Below are positions 48,514-56,533 of a DNA stretch of 64,000 bases, in pieces. The notes below the pieces were generated by a model. The model had not been told where the DNA came from, searched no databases, and saw nothing but the letters and a program-made list of their open reading frames with translations. The translations under genes were made by a program, and so were the position numbers. Source of the DNA: CAMDHY01 sp046156265 (lineage in GTDB: Bacteria > Pseudomonadota > Alphaproteobacteria > Rhizobiales > Segnochrobactraceae); assembly GCF_046156265.1 (NCBI RefSeq), contig NZ_JAWDIR010000011.1:1178001-1242000 (forward strand), read 5' to 3'. Position 1 is the first letter of the stretch; the number at the start of each line of letters is the position of its first letter.

Positions 48514-48600
48514 TCAGAAGTGCTGTGGCCACAGCAGGGCGGCGACGAGGTAGAGGGCGAGCAGGGCTGCCGTGCCGCCGCCGAAGACGAGATCGAACAT
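48514..48600 (-). CDS. kdpF: Potassium-transporting ATPase small subunit KdpF
   Basis: This 28-residue peptide forms a single membrane helix (MFDLVFGGGTAALLALYLVA and a short tail ending LLWPQHF). The YLVAALLWP-x2-F ending matches the conserved C-terminus of KdpF (E. coli: YLVYALINAEAF). It is known to stabilise the KdpABC complex. It sits directly before kdpA in the usual order and 8 bases after the micro-ORF that follows upstream. Confidence 0.9.
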   Translation of the reverse strand: MFDLVFGGGTAALLALYLVAALLWPQHF

Positions 48601-48608
48601 GGTGTCGC

Positions 48609-48692
48609 TCAGGCGCCTGCCGCCCAGCGGGCGTACAGTGACAACACCGCGAAGGCACCGAGGCCGAGTACCAAGAAGAAGAGGTCTGACAT
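48609..48692 (-). CDS. 27-residue membrane micro-ORF upstream of kdpF
   Basis: A minus-strand ATG at 48692-48690 opens a frame reading MSDLFFLVLGLGAFAVLSLY followed by ARWAAGA and a stop at 48609-48611. It is a single hydrophobic helix with a charged residue at each end, similar in size to KdpF but distinct in sequence. It is 8 bases upstream of the kdpF ATG, so it should be on the same transcript. It is too short for routine gene calling. A role as an extra small subunit or regulator of the Kdp pump is an inference from position. Confidence 0.6.
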   Translation of the reverse strand: MSDLFFLVLGLGAFAVLSLYARWAAGA

Positions 48693-49056
48693 GATGTTTC
48701 CAATGCCACACAGGACAGTGGAAACATCAGTCAGAGTGACATAAGAAATCCATGCCAATTGAGGGTCGGCGAAATAAAGAAAAAATAAAGATCACTTATG
48801 CGCGCTACGTCGCATTTTTCAGGCAGTGCAGGGGCATCACGATTCCGGCGGGATGAAGCTGCAATACGTTAGGCGGAGCCGCGGCTGCGGCTGACATCTA
48901 AGGCGCGAGCCCCTCGCGTGGCGTCGTTCGGCGTCGGCGTGAACAGCTTGCGATGATGCTCGACCAGCAGTTGACGGATCGCCGAAGTTGGCAGTTTGCC
49001 CTGGAGCGAGGGTGGCGTAACGTCGGATCAAGAACAATTACAGATTGGGAGGATCG
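48693..49056. promoter_or_regulatory. Divergent promoter region between kdp and aioX
   Basis: These 364 bases hold the promoters of two divergent operons. The kdp-proximal part (about 48740-48820) is AT-rich, with a long A-rich run around 48775-48795 (AAATAAAGAAAAAATAAAG), suitable for the KdpE-controlled promoter. No convincing gene is seen. A minus-strand stretch around 48920-49020 reads like protein in one frame but has no start or match that I recognise. Confidence 0.5.
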
Positions 49057-49932
49057 ATGCTCAGCGATCCATTCGACCGTCGCAGCGTGCTTGCGCTGGC
49101 CGGGACGCTGGTGCTGGTGTCCACGACCGGGACCCAGGCCAAGATTCGGTCCGATTCAGCGATCCGCTTCGGCCTGACGCCCGTCTTCCTGACCTCCGAC
49201 CTTGAACTGCTAGGCCGGCTCGAGGCCTATTTGCAACGCGCCACCGGCTCGCCCGTTGCTCTGGTGACGCGGCGTACCTACCAGGAGATCACGGCGCTGC
49301 TCGTCGCGGGCGAACTGGACGCCGCCTGGATCTGCGGCTTTCCGTTCGTCGCCCACCGCGATGCGCTGCAACTCGTCGCCGTGCCGCTGTGGCGGGGGCG
49401 GCCGCTCTATCAGGCCTACCTGATCGTTGCCTCCGATCGCGCCGCCAGCAGCCTCGCCGACCTGCGCGGCGACGTGCACGCCTTTTCCGACCCGGACTCC
49501 AACTCCGGCTTCCTGCAGACGCGGGCCGCTCTCGCCGAAGCGGGCGAGCGGCCGGACGGCTTCTTCTCCCGCACGCTGTTCACCTATGGCCACCGCAACG
49601 TCATTCGTGCGGTGTCCTCGGGGCTCGCGGCGTCCGGGTCCGTCGACGGCTACGTCTACGAGGTGGTTTCGGAGCTCGAGCCGCGGCTGACGGAGGGAAC
49701 GCGCATCCTGCGGGCGTCCGAATGGCTCGGCTTCCCGCCGATCGCCGCGCCGCGCCAGCCTCCCGATCCCGGTCGCCTCGCGGCCCTCACCTCGGCGCTG
49801 CTGGCGATGGCCGACGAGCCGGAGGGACGTGCCGTGCTCGGCATGCTGAGGCTCGACGGGTTCGCCAGCGAGCCGCCATCGCTGTTCGACGCCATCGCTG
49901 CGAAGGCCGCCCTCGTCGCTGCCGCCGGATGA
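49057..49932 (+). CDS. aioX: Periplasmic arsenite-binding protein AioX
   Basis: This 291-residue protein is related to PhnD/phosphonate-type binding proteins. AioX proteins of this family bind arsenite in the periplasm and signal to the AioS kinase. It begins with an export signal (RRSVLALAGTLVLVSTTGTQA). The mature part has RFGLTPVFLTSDLELLGRLE and YQEITALLVAGELDAAWICG, as in PhnD relatives. Its only cysteine is Cys93 (WICGFPF); in characterised AioX a conserved Cys is needed for arsenite sensing. ATG 49057 follows GGGAGG (49047-49052). It overlaps aioS by four bases, so this is a sensor, not part of an ABC importer. Confidence 0.88.
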   Translation: MLSDPFDRRSVLALAGTLVLVSTTGTQAKIRSDSAIRFGLTPVFLTSDLELLGRLEAYLQRATGSPVALVTRRTYQEITALLVAGELDAAWICGFPFVAHRDALQLVAVPLWRGRPLYQAYLIVASDRAASSLADLRGDVHAFSDPDSNSGFLQTRAALAEAGERPDGFFSRTLFTYGHRNVIRAVSSGLAASGSVDGYVYEVVSELEPRLTEGTRILRASEWLGFPPIAAPRQPPDPGRLAALTSALLAMADEPEGRAVLGMLRLDGFASEPPSLFDAIAAKAALVAAAG

Positions 49933-51380
49933 AGCTGATGCGGCTCGATCCCCGCACCTGGCCGATCACCCTCAAGGTTCCGCTCGCCGTGGCGGCGTTG
50001 ATGGTGCTGGTCGGCGTCGTGCTGTCGGAACGAGTCATGGCGCGCCTCGCCGACACGCAGGAACGACACCTGCGCGATCTCGCCCAGGGCTACCTCGACG
50101 GCCTGTCGTCCTCACTCGCGCCGTCGATCCTGCGCGACGATCCATGGGAGGTTTTCGATGCGCTCGAGCGGGCCCAGGAGCTGAACAAGGGCCTGCACCC
50201 GGTCGAGGCGGTGGTCACCGGTGCGGACGGGCGGGTCATCGCGGCATCGGATCCGCGCCGGTACCCGATCGGCGCCGTGCTGCCGCCACCCGACGCCGTG
50301 CCGGACGGCCGCGACTTCGGCTTCGACCCGGGCGGCGAGACGGCGAGCGCCGTGCGCGTGCTCGCCTATCCCGGTCGCGCCGTCGGTGTCATCCGCACGA
50401 CCTTCGACACCCGTCATCTCGCCGCGGAACGGCGGCAGGTGCTGGCGACGCTGGCCGCGACGAACGGACTGCTGACGCTGCTGCTCGCAGCCGGTGGTTG
50501 GCTGATGGTGTCGGTGATGATGCGGCCCGTGCGGGTGCTGTCACGTCATCTCGGCCGGGAGGGGGAGACTGCCCCCACGCCCATACCGGACGCGGTAGTG
50601 GCGCGCACGCGCGGCGAATTCGGCAACCTGTTCCGCCGCCACAATGCGCTCGTCCGCTCGATGGCCGAGCGCGAGGACCTGTCGCGCCGCCTCGCCGAGG
50701 AGGAGCGCCTCGCGAGCCTCGGCCGCCTCGCCTCGGCCGTCGCGCACGAGATCAACAATCCACTCGGGGGAATGCTGAATGCGCTCGCGACGCTGAAGAC
50801 CCACGGCCATCTGGCACACGTGCGCGCCGGCTCGATCGGGCTCATCGACCGCGGCCTCCTCGGCATCCGCGACGTCGTGCGCACCATGCTGACACTCTAC
50901 CGCGCCGACGATGCCGCCCGGCTCCTCACCTCCGGCGACTTTTCCGATCTCCGGCTGCTGGTTGCGGCCGAGGCGCGCCGGCGGTCGGTGACGGTGAGTA
51001 TCTCGCCCTGCGACTGCCGGCAGATCCCGCTGCCGAGTACCCCCGTCCGCCAGGCGACGCTGAACCTCCTGCTCAACGCCGTCGCGGCGGCGCCGCCGGG
51101 CTCGGACGTCAGCCTCGCCGTCGACTGCGGCACAGGTGCCCTGTCACTGGCGATCGCCGACAGGGGCGCCGGCATGCCTGCCCATGCAGTGGCGACGCTC
51201 TCCGGGCCGGCCGAGGGGCCGCCGCTAGCGCGCGGTGGCGGGCTCGGTCTGTGGACTACTCGGCGGCTGCTCGACGACCTCGGAGGACGGGCCGACGTCG
51301 AATGCCCCCCCGGTGGCGGGACGATCGTCCGGCTGCGCTTTCCGCTCCGCCCGCGCGAGGACTTCGCCCATGTCGCCTGA
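49929..51380 (+). CDS. aioS: Arsenite-responsive sensor histidine kinase AioS
   Basis: This 483-residue inner-membrane kinase has two membrane helices (about 17-34 and 175-200) enclosing a periplasmic sensor domain of about 140 residues, suited to contact AioX. The kinase core has the phosphoacceptor His273 in SAVAHEINNPLGGMLNAL, an N box LNLLLNAVAAA, G1 IADRGAGMP and G2 GGGLGLWTTRRLLDDLGG. It begins inside the aioX stop (ATGA) and overlaps aioR by 11 bases. The HEINNP motif is the kind found in kinases that drive sigma-54 regulators. Confidence 0.9.
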   Translation: MKLMRLDPRTWPITLKVPLAVAALMVLVGVVLSERVMARLADTQERHLRDLAQGYLDGLSSSLAPSILRDDPWEVFDALERAQELNKGLHPVEAVVTGADGRVIAASDPRRYPIGAVLPPPDAVPDGRDFGFDPGGETASAVRVLAYPGRAVGVIRTTFDTRHLAAERRQVLATLAATNGLLTLLLAAGGWLMVSVMMRPVRVLSRHLGREGETAPTPIPDAVVARTRGEFGNLFRRHNALVRSMAEREDLSRRLAEEERLASLGRLASAVAHEINNPLGGMLNALATLKTHGHLAHVRAGSIGLIDRGLLGIRDVVRTMLTLYRADDAARLLTSGDFSDLRLLVAAEARRRSVTVSISPCDCRQIPLPSTPVRQATLNLLLNAVAAAPPGSDVSLAVDCGTGALSLAIADRGAGMPAHAVATLSGPAEGPPLARGGGLGLWTTRRLLDDLGGRADVECPPGGGTIVRLRFPLRPREDFAHVA

Positions 51381-52689
51381 CGACCAGCGCATCGTCGGCC
51401 TCGTCGAGGACGACCCGATCATGGGCGAGAGCCTCGTCCAGCGCCTCGCTCTGGAAGGCATCACGGTGCGCTGGTGGCAGCGCGGCCGCGACGCCCTCGA
51501 CGCGATGGCGTCGGCGCGGGTCGATGCGGTGGTCTGCGACATCCGCCTGCCCGATCTCGATGGCGAGACCCTGTTCCGGCACGCCGCGCGCACGGCAGGG
51601 GCGCCGCCCTTTCTGTTCATCACTGGTCATGCCGATATCGACCAGGCCGTGCGCCTGATGCGGGCGGGCGCCGCCGACTACGTCACCAAGCCGTTCGATA
51701 TCGCCGACTTCCTCGTCCGTCTCGGCGACCTTATGCCGGCCCGCACTCCCTCGGACGCGCCCGTTCTCGGCGTCTCCGCCGCGATGCTCGAGGTGGAGCG
51801 GCTGCTCCGCCGGCTCGCCCGGATCGGCTCGACGGTGCTGATCACCGGCGAGACGGGCACAGGCAAGGAGGTCGCGGCGCGCTTCCTGCACGCCAGCTCA
51901 GAGTCGGCCGGCCGCCCATTCATGGCGGTGAACTGTGCGGCGATCCCGGCGGATCTCCTGGAAAGCGAGCTGTTCGGCCACGAGAAGGGGGCCTTCACCG
52001 GCGCCGCGCAACGCCACCTCGGCTATGCCGAGCGGGCGAGCGACGGCGTGCTCTTCCTCGACGAGATCGGCGAACTCCACCCCTCGCTGCAGGCGAAGCT
52101 GCTGCGCCTCGTCGAGGAGCGCTCGTTCCACCGCGTCGGTGGCGAGAAGCCGATCGCCTTCCGCGGGCGGCTGATCGCGGCAACCAACGCCGACCTACCG
52201 ATCCGCGTCGAGGACGGCCGCTTTCGCGCCGACCTCTTCTACCGCATCAACGTCGTCTCGGTGCGGATGCCGCCCTTGCGCGAGCGGGTGGACGACATCC
52301 CCTGGCTGATCGAGCGCTTCTTCGCCGAGAGCGCGGCGAGCCTCGACACGACGCTGCGCGGCGTCGGTGCGCTGGCCGAGGAGGCGGCGCGCGGGCATGC
52401 CTGGCCCGGCAACGTGCGCGAACTTCGCAACCGCGTGGAGCGCGCCGTCGCGCTGGGCCTAGGCCCGTGGATGGTACCCGCCGATCTCTTCCCCGAGATG
52501 CCAGATATCTCGGGTTCGGACGCCTTGCCGAGCCTCGAGGATGCGCGACACGCGGCAGAGCGCCGCCACATCCTGCGGGCGCTGTCGCAGACGAACGGCG
52601 AGATCGCCGCCGCTGCCCGCCTGCTCGGCGTTGGCCGCACGACATTGTGGGAGAAGATGCGCCGCTTCGGCATCGCCGGCGAGGGCTGA
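51370..52689 (+). CDS. aioR: Sigma-54 response regulator AioR
   Basis: This 439-residue NtrC-type activator has a receiver domain (about 5-120) with phosphoacceptor Asp57 in VVCDIRLPD and the conserved Lys in VTKPFD. The AAA+ domain shows Walker A GETGTGKE, the sigma-54 contact loop GAFTGA at 207-212, Walker B VLFLDEIGE, and GRLIAATNADL. The C-terminal helix-turn-helix reads AARLLGVGRTTLWEKMRRFG. The gene overlaps aioS by 11 bases. A sigma-54 promoter lies 142 bases downstream before aioB, so AioR most likely activates aioBA when AioX and AioS detect arsenite. Confidence 0.92.
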   Translation: MSPDDQRIVGLVEDDPIMGESLVQRLALEGITVRWWQRGRDALDAMASARVDAVVCDIRLPDLDGETLFRHAARTAGAPPFLFITGHADIDQAVRLMRAGAADYVTKPFDIADFLVRLGDLMPARTPSDAPVLGVSAAMLEVERLLRRLARIGSTVLITGETGTGKEVAARFLHASSESAGRPFMAVNCAAIPADLLESELFGHEKGAFTGAAQRHLGYAERASDGVLFLDEIGELHPSLQAKLLRLVEERSFHRVGGEKPIAFRGRLIAATNADLPIRVEDGRFRADLFYRINVVSVRMPPLRERVDDIPWLIERFFAESAASLDTTLRGVGALAEEAARGHAWPGNVRELRNRVERAVALGLGPWMVPADLFPEMPDISGSDALPSLEDARHAAERRHILRALSQTNGEIAAAARLLGVGRTTLWEKMRRFGIAGEG

Positions 52690-52765
52690 GACGCACCCGC
52701 AAGGGAATCGCCGGGGCGTTCGACATCCCGAACCGACGGCGCTGCATCATGTTCGGATTTCCGGA

Positions 52766-52809
52766 CAGTCGGCTCTGGCGCTTCCCGTCCCGCAGCTCAC
52801 AACCGACTG
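52766..52809. promoter_or_regulatory. Possible AioR binding sites: inverted repeat
   Basis: CAGTCGG at 52766-52772 and its complement CCGACTG at 52803-52809 are separated by 30 bases. They lie upstream of the sigma-54 promoter, at about -91 and -54 from the expected transcription start, where an enhancer-binding activator could sit. The pair is seen directly; the role is a guess. Confidence 0.35.
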
Positions 52810-52830
52810 ATATCGATTAGGTTTCTGGAC

Positions 52831-52846
52831 TGGCAGGCCTCCTGCA
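52831..52846 (+). promoter_or_regulatory. Sigma-54 promoter of aioBA
   Basis: TGGCAGGCCTCCTGCA fits the -24/-12 consensus (TGGCAC-N5-TTGCW): the GG at 52832-52833 and GC at 52844-52845 are exactly 10 bases apart, and 6 of the 7 first-element positions and the TGCA second element agree. The expected start of transcription is about 52857, leaving a 38-base leader with GGGAGGAA before aioB. It fits the sigma-54 activator AioR encoded just upstream. Confidence 0.82.
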
Positions 52847-52894
52847 AAGCGAGCCGTGATCCGTTCGGATCCAACGTCTCCTGGGAGGAAGTCC

Positions 52895-53416
52895 ATGAAG
52901 AGGTGCAACAACCTCGTCGACGTCGGGCGCCGTCGATTCCTGACCGGCGCCGGTGCCGCCACTGCCGGTGCGGCCGCCGCCGCGATGATGCCGACACCCG
53001 CCAAGGCGGCGCCGACCGCAGCACTCGTCAAGTATCCCGCCGACCGCCTCGCCAATCTCTCGGACCTGAAGGTCGACGAGCCCTTCGCCGTCGCCTATCC
53101 GGATGACGACGCGCCGGGCGTTCTCATCAAGCTCGGCACGGCCGTGCCGGGCGGCGTCGGCCCCGACGGAGACATCGTCGGGTTCTCGACGGTCTGCCCG
53201 CACAAGGGCTTTCCCCTCAACTTCCACGTCTCCGATCGCACCCTGAACTGCCCCGGCCACTATTCGCGCTTCGACTGCGAGAAGGGCGGCCAGCAGGTCT
53301 GGGGCCAGGCGACCCAGAACCTTCCGCAATACGTGCTGCGCGTCGACGAGAAGGGCGACGTCTACGCCGAAGGCGTCGACGAGCTTCTCTACGGCCGCCT
53401 GTCGAACGTGCTCTGA
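52895..53416 (+). CDS. aioB: Arsenite oxidase small subunit (Rieske)
   Basis: This 173-residue periplasmic subunit carries a Rieske [2Fe-2S] cluster that passes electrons from AioA to the respiratory chain. The Tat signal has GRRRFLTGAGAATAGAAAAA near residues 11-30. Cluster ligands are Cys101 and His103 (CPHKGF) and Cys119 and His122 (CPGHYS). The residues that form a disulfide in many Rieske proteins are here Phe106 and Gly121, as in rhizobial arsenite oxidase of the NT-26 type. ATG 52895 follows GGGAGGAA. It is 12 bases before aioA; order B then A is the standard. Confidence 0.95.
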   Translation: MKRCNNLVDVGRRRFLTGAGAATAGAAAAAMMPTPAKAAPTAALVKYPADRLANLSDLKVDEPFAVAYPDDDAPGVLIKLGTAVPGGVGPDGDIVGFSTVCPHKGFPLNFHVSDRTLNCPGHYSRFDCEKGGQQVWGQATQNLPQYVLRVDEKGDVYAEGVDELLYGRLSNVL

Positions 53417-53428
53417 GGGGAGACGAAC

Positions 53429-55891
53429 ATGGCCTACAAGCGCCAGATCGGCCGCCTGCCGATCATCCCGGCCGACGCCAAGGTTCAGACCGTCGTCTGC
53501 CACTACTGCATCGTCGGCTGCGGCTACAAGGCCTACAGCTGGGACGCCCGCTACGAGGGCGGCACCGCCCCGGCGGACAATGCCTTCGGCGTCGACCTGT
53601 CGAAGCAGCAGCCGGCGGAGACCGCCGCCTGGTACGCGCCGTCGATGTACAACCTCGTCAAGCAGGACGGGAAGGACGTCCACCTCGTCATCAAGCCCGA
53701 CAAGGACTGCGTGGTGAACTCCGGCCTCGGCTCGGTGCGCGGGGCGCGCATCGCCGAGATGAGCCATTCGCGCCAGCGCAACACGCAGCTGCAGCGCCTC
53801 ACCGATCCGCTCGTCTGGCGCTATGGCCAGCTGCAGCCGACGAGCTGGGACGATGCCCTCGACCTCGTCGCCCGCGTCACCGCCGCGGTGATCGCCGAGC
53901 AGGGTGAGGACGGCCTGTTCGTCTCCGCCTTCGACCATGGCGGCGCCGGTGGCGGCTACGAGAACACCTGGGGCACCGGCAAGCTCTACTTCCAGGCGAT
54001 GAAGATCAGGAACATCCGCATCCACAATCGCCCGGCCTACAATTCGGAAGTTCACGGCTCGCGCGACATGGGCGTCGGAGAGCTCAACAACGCCTATGAG
54101 GACGCCGAGCTCGCCGACACCATCGTCGCCGTCGGCACGAATGCGCTGGAGACGCAGACCAACTACTTCCTGAACCACTGGGTCCCGAACCTGCGCGGCG
54201 CCTCGGCGGCCAAGAAGCAGGCGGAGTTCGGCGACGAGCCGGTCGACCGCGCCCGCGTCGTCATCGTCGACCCGCGCCGCACCGTCACCGTCAACGCCTG
54301 CGAGGTCGAGGCCGGCAAGGACAACGTGCTGCACCTTGCCATCAACTCCGGCACCGATCTCATCCTGTTCAACGCCTGGCTCACCCATGCGGCGGAGAAA
54401 GGCTGGGTCGACCGCGACTTCATCGAGGCTTCAACGACGGGCTTCGACGCGGCGGTGGCGGCGAACAAGGTGACGGTGGCGGAGGCGGCCGCAGCGACCG
54501 GGCTGTCGGAGGGCGACATCGTCAAGGCGATCACCTGGATCGCCGAGCCGAAGGCGGGCGGCGCTCGCCGCCGGACGATGTTCGCCTACGAGAAGGGCCT
54601 GATCTGGGGCAACGACAACTATCGCACCAACCAGGCGCTGGTGAATCTCGCGCTCGCCACCGGCAACATCGGCCGGCCCGGCGGCGGCTGCGTCCGCATG
54701 GGCGGCCACCAGGAGGGCTACTCGCGCCCGGCCGACGGCTTCATCGGCCGGCCGGCGCCCTATGTCGACAAGCTGCTGATCGAGGGCAAGGGCGGCGTCC
54801 ACCACGTCTGGGCCTGCGACCACTACAAGACGACACTCAACGCCATGGAGTTCAAGCGCGTCTACAAGAAGCGCACCGACCTCGTGAAGGATGCCATGAG
54901 CACCGTGCCCTACGGTGACCGCGGCGCCATGGTCGAGGCGATCATGGGGGCGATCCGCCAGGGCGGGCTGTTCGCCGTCGATGTCGACATCGTGCCGACG
55001 AAGATCGGCGAGGCGGCGCACGTCATCCTGCCGGCCGCCACCTCGGGGGAGATGAACCTCACCTCAATGAACGGCGAGCGGCGAATGCGCATCACCGAGC
55101 GCTACATGGACCCGCCCGGCCAGGCGATGCCGGACTGCCTGATCGCCGCCCGCCTCGCCAACAACCTCGAGCGCGTGTTCACCGAGATCGGCAAGCCGGA
55201 GGTCGCCACCAACTTCAAGGGCTTCGACTGGAAGACCGAGGAGGACGCCTTCATGGACGGCTACCACGCCCATGAGAAGGGCGGCGAGTTCGTCACCTAC
55301 GAGCGGCTGCGCGCGATGGGGACGAACGGCTTCCAAGAGCCGGCGACCGGCTTCGAGGATGGCAAGATCGTCGGCACCAAGCGGCTGTTCACCGACGGCA
55401 AGTTCAACAAGCCGGACGGCAAGGCGACCTTCGCCGAGACGCAGTGGCGCGGGCTGCAGGCGCCCGGCAAGCAGGCCGAGAAGGACAAGTTCGCCTTCCT
55501 CATCAACAACGGCCGCGCCAACCTCGTCTGGCAGAGCGCCTATCTCGACGTCGAGAACGAACTCGTCATGGACCGCTGGCCTTACCCCTTCATCGAGATG
55601 CACCCGGACGACATGGTGGAACTGGGGCTCGGCGAGGGCGATCTCGTCGAGGTCTACAACGACAACGGCTCCACCCAGGCGATGGCCTATCCGACGCCGA
55701 CGGCGAAGCGGAAGCAGGCCTTCATGCTGTTCGGCTACCCGAGCGGCGTGCAGGGCAACGTCGTCTCGGCCGGGGTAAACGAGTTCGTCATCCCGAACTA
55801 CAAGCAGACCTGGGGCGACATCCGCAAGATCGCCGATGCCCCGGAAGGTGTCCGGCACATCACCTTCAAGTCTAAGGAATATATTGCTTGA
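53429..55891 (+). CDS. aioA: Arsenite oxidase large subunit (molybdopterin)
   Basis: This 820-residue catalytic subunit oxidises arsenite to arsenate at a molybdenum bis-pterin site. It belongs to the DMSO reductase family. The N-terminal [3Fe-4S] site is C24-H-Y-C27-I-V-G-C31, the C-x2-C-x3-C spacing specific to AioA. It has no signal of its own: it is exported bound to AioB through the Tat path. Other family segments are SMYNLVKQDGKDVHLVIKPD, FVSAFDHGGAGGGYENTWG and the C-terminal MLFGYPSGVQGN. Length matches known AioA (about 825-845). It starts 12 bases after aioB; no cytochrome gene follows. Confidence 0.97.
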   Translation: MAYKRQIGRLPIIPADAKVQTVVCHYCIVGCGYKAYSWDARYEGGTAPADNAFGVDLSKQQPAETAAWYAPSMYNLVKQDGKDVHLVIKPDKDCVVNSGLGSVRGARIAEMSHSRQRNTQLQRLTDPLVWRYGQLQPTSWDDALDLVARVTAAVIAEQGEDGLFVSAFDHGGAGGGYENTWGTGKLYFQAMKIRNIRIHNRPAYNSEVHGSRDMGVGELNNAYEDAELADTIVAVGTNALETQTNYFLNHWVPNLRGASAAKKQAEFGDEPVDRARVVIVDPRRTVTVNACEVEAGKDNVLHLAINSGTDLILFNAWLTHAAEKGWVDRDFIEASTTGFDAAVAANKVTVAEAAAATGLSEGDIVKAITWIAEPKAGGARRRTMFAYEKGLIWGNDNYRTNQALVNLALATGNIGRPGGGCVRMGGHQEGYSRPADGFIGRPAPYVDKLLIEGKGGVHHVWACDHYKTTLNAMEFKRVYKKRTDLVKDAMSTVPYGDRGAMVEAIMGAIRQGGLFAVDVDIVPTKIGEAAHVILPAATSGEMNLTSMNGERRMRITERYMDPPGQAMPDCLIAARLANNLERVFTEIGKPEVATNFKGFDWKTEEDAFMDGYHAHEKGGEFVTYERLRAMGTNGFQEPATGFEDGKIVGTKRLFTDGKFNKPDGKATFAETQWRGLQAPGKQAEKDKFAFLINNGRANLVWQSAYLDVENELVMDRWPYPFIEMHPDDMVELGLGEGDLVEVYNDNGSTQAMAYPTPTAKRKQAFMLFGYPSGVQGNVVSAGVNEFVIPNYKQTWGDIRKIADAPEGVRHITFKSKEYIA

Positions 55892-55898
55892 GTTAGAC

Positions 55899-55927
55899 TC
55901 TGCGGCGGGCCATTGGCCCGCCGCAGA
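55899..55927. terminator. Strong hairpin after aioA
   Basis: The arm TCTGCGGCGGGCCA (55899-55912) is the exact reverse complement of 55914-55927, a 14-base near-continuous palindrome starting 8 bases after the aioA stop. There is no T-run after it on the plus strand, so it may protect or end the transcript with help rather than act as a classical terminator. Confidence 0.55.
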
Positions 55928-56398
55928 AGTCAAAACCGTGATGCTTCGGTGAAGCGTGTTCCTTCCGGCTTCTGCCCGAGAGCGGCGACGGCGGCGGCGA
56001 AGCGATCGCTCCCGGCTGGCCCGCAACTCCTGAAAGCGTCCTCAACGGGCGGCCGATCGGGAAACGATTGGCGGTTGAGGACGACATCGTCCCCCATCGC
56101 GGCCGCAAGCGCCGCGTCGGCGTCCGCGGTTCGGCGATCGCCACCACGACGACAGCCGGCCTCTTGGGCGCCGTCGGCAGCACCGTGGCCAAATGCCCGT
56201 GTCCAGACGCGCTGTGCAGGGGCTTGTGCAGGGCCGGCTGGCTTCAGTCAGCCAACACGGATGCATTTCAACAACTTAGATCAAACTGGTGGCGGAGGGG
56301 AGGGGCCTGGGCTCCAACCTTCTGCTCTGGGCAGCGCGTTGTCCGTCGCAGTCCCGCGAACTTGTGCGTAGTGGCGGAGGGAGAGGCCGCCATATCAT

Positions 56399-56414
56399 TG
56401 TACAGCGTCGTACA
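56399..56414. repeat. Inverted repeat TGTAC-N6-GTACA before the integrase
   Basis: TGTAC (56399-56403) and GTACA (56410-56414) flank a 6-base centre, about 125 bases before the integrase start. It could be an operator or a recombinase core-type site. No second copy was seen elsewhere in the window by eye. Confidence 0.35.
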
Positions 56415-56484
56415 CTCGTATCCCATAAGTCGCTGTTTTCACCCGTCTCTCTTGCGTCATCCGTCCCCACGTGTCTACCGTCGT

Positions 56485-56525
56485 GCGTAGGTTGCCGCCT
56501 GCAATGCGTAGGTAGGTGCGTGGGT
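56485..56525 (+). repeat. Three GCGTRGGT direct repeats before the integrase
   Basis: GCGTAGGT at 56485-56492, GCGTAGGT at 56506-56513 and GCGTGGGT at 56518-56525 lie in the same orientation within 41 bases, ending 8 bases before the first possible integrase start. Short direct repeats beside an int gene are what arm-type integrase binding sites look like; this role is inferred. Confidence 0.45.
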
Positions 56526-56533
56526 AGGAGGGA

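Larger units (their letters stand above)
55928..56533. other. 606-base gap between aioA and the integrase
   Basis: No gene is supported. Several short frames are open but none has a start with ribosome binding site or a recognisable product. A lower-GC part from about 56380 to 56470 precedes the integrase gene, and this end carries an inverted repeat TGTAC/GTACA (56399-56414) and the GCGTRGGT repeats. No tRNA gene is visible. Confidence 0.5.

Noticed and set aside
48837..49037. Protein-like minus-strand stretch between kdp and aioX
   Set aside because: One frame reads smoothly for about 40 codons but has no start, no ribosome binding site and no recognisable family; it may be chance in the promoter region.
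55913..56371. Overlapping short frames after aioA
   Set aside because: They are Arg/Ala/Pro-rich, unmatched to any family, without ribosome binding sites, and one starts within the hairpin.
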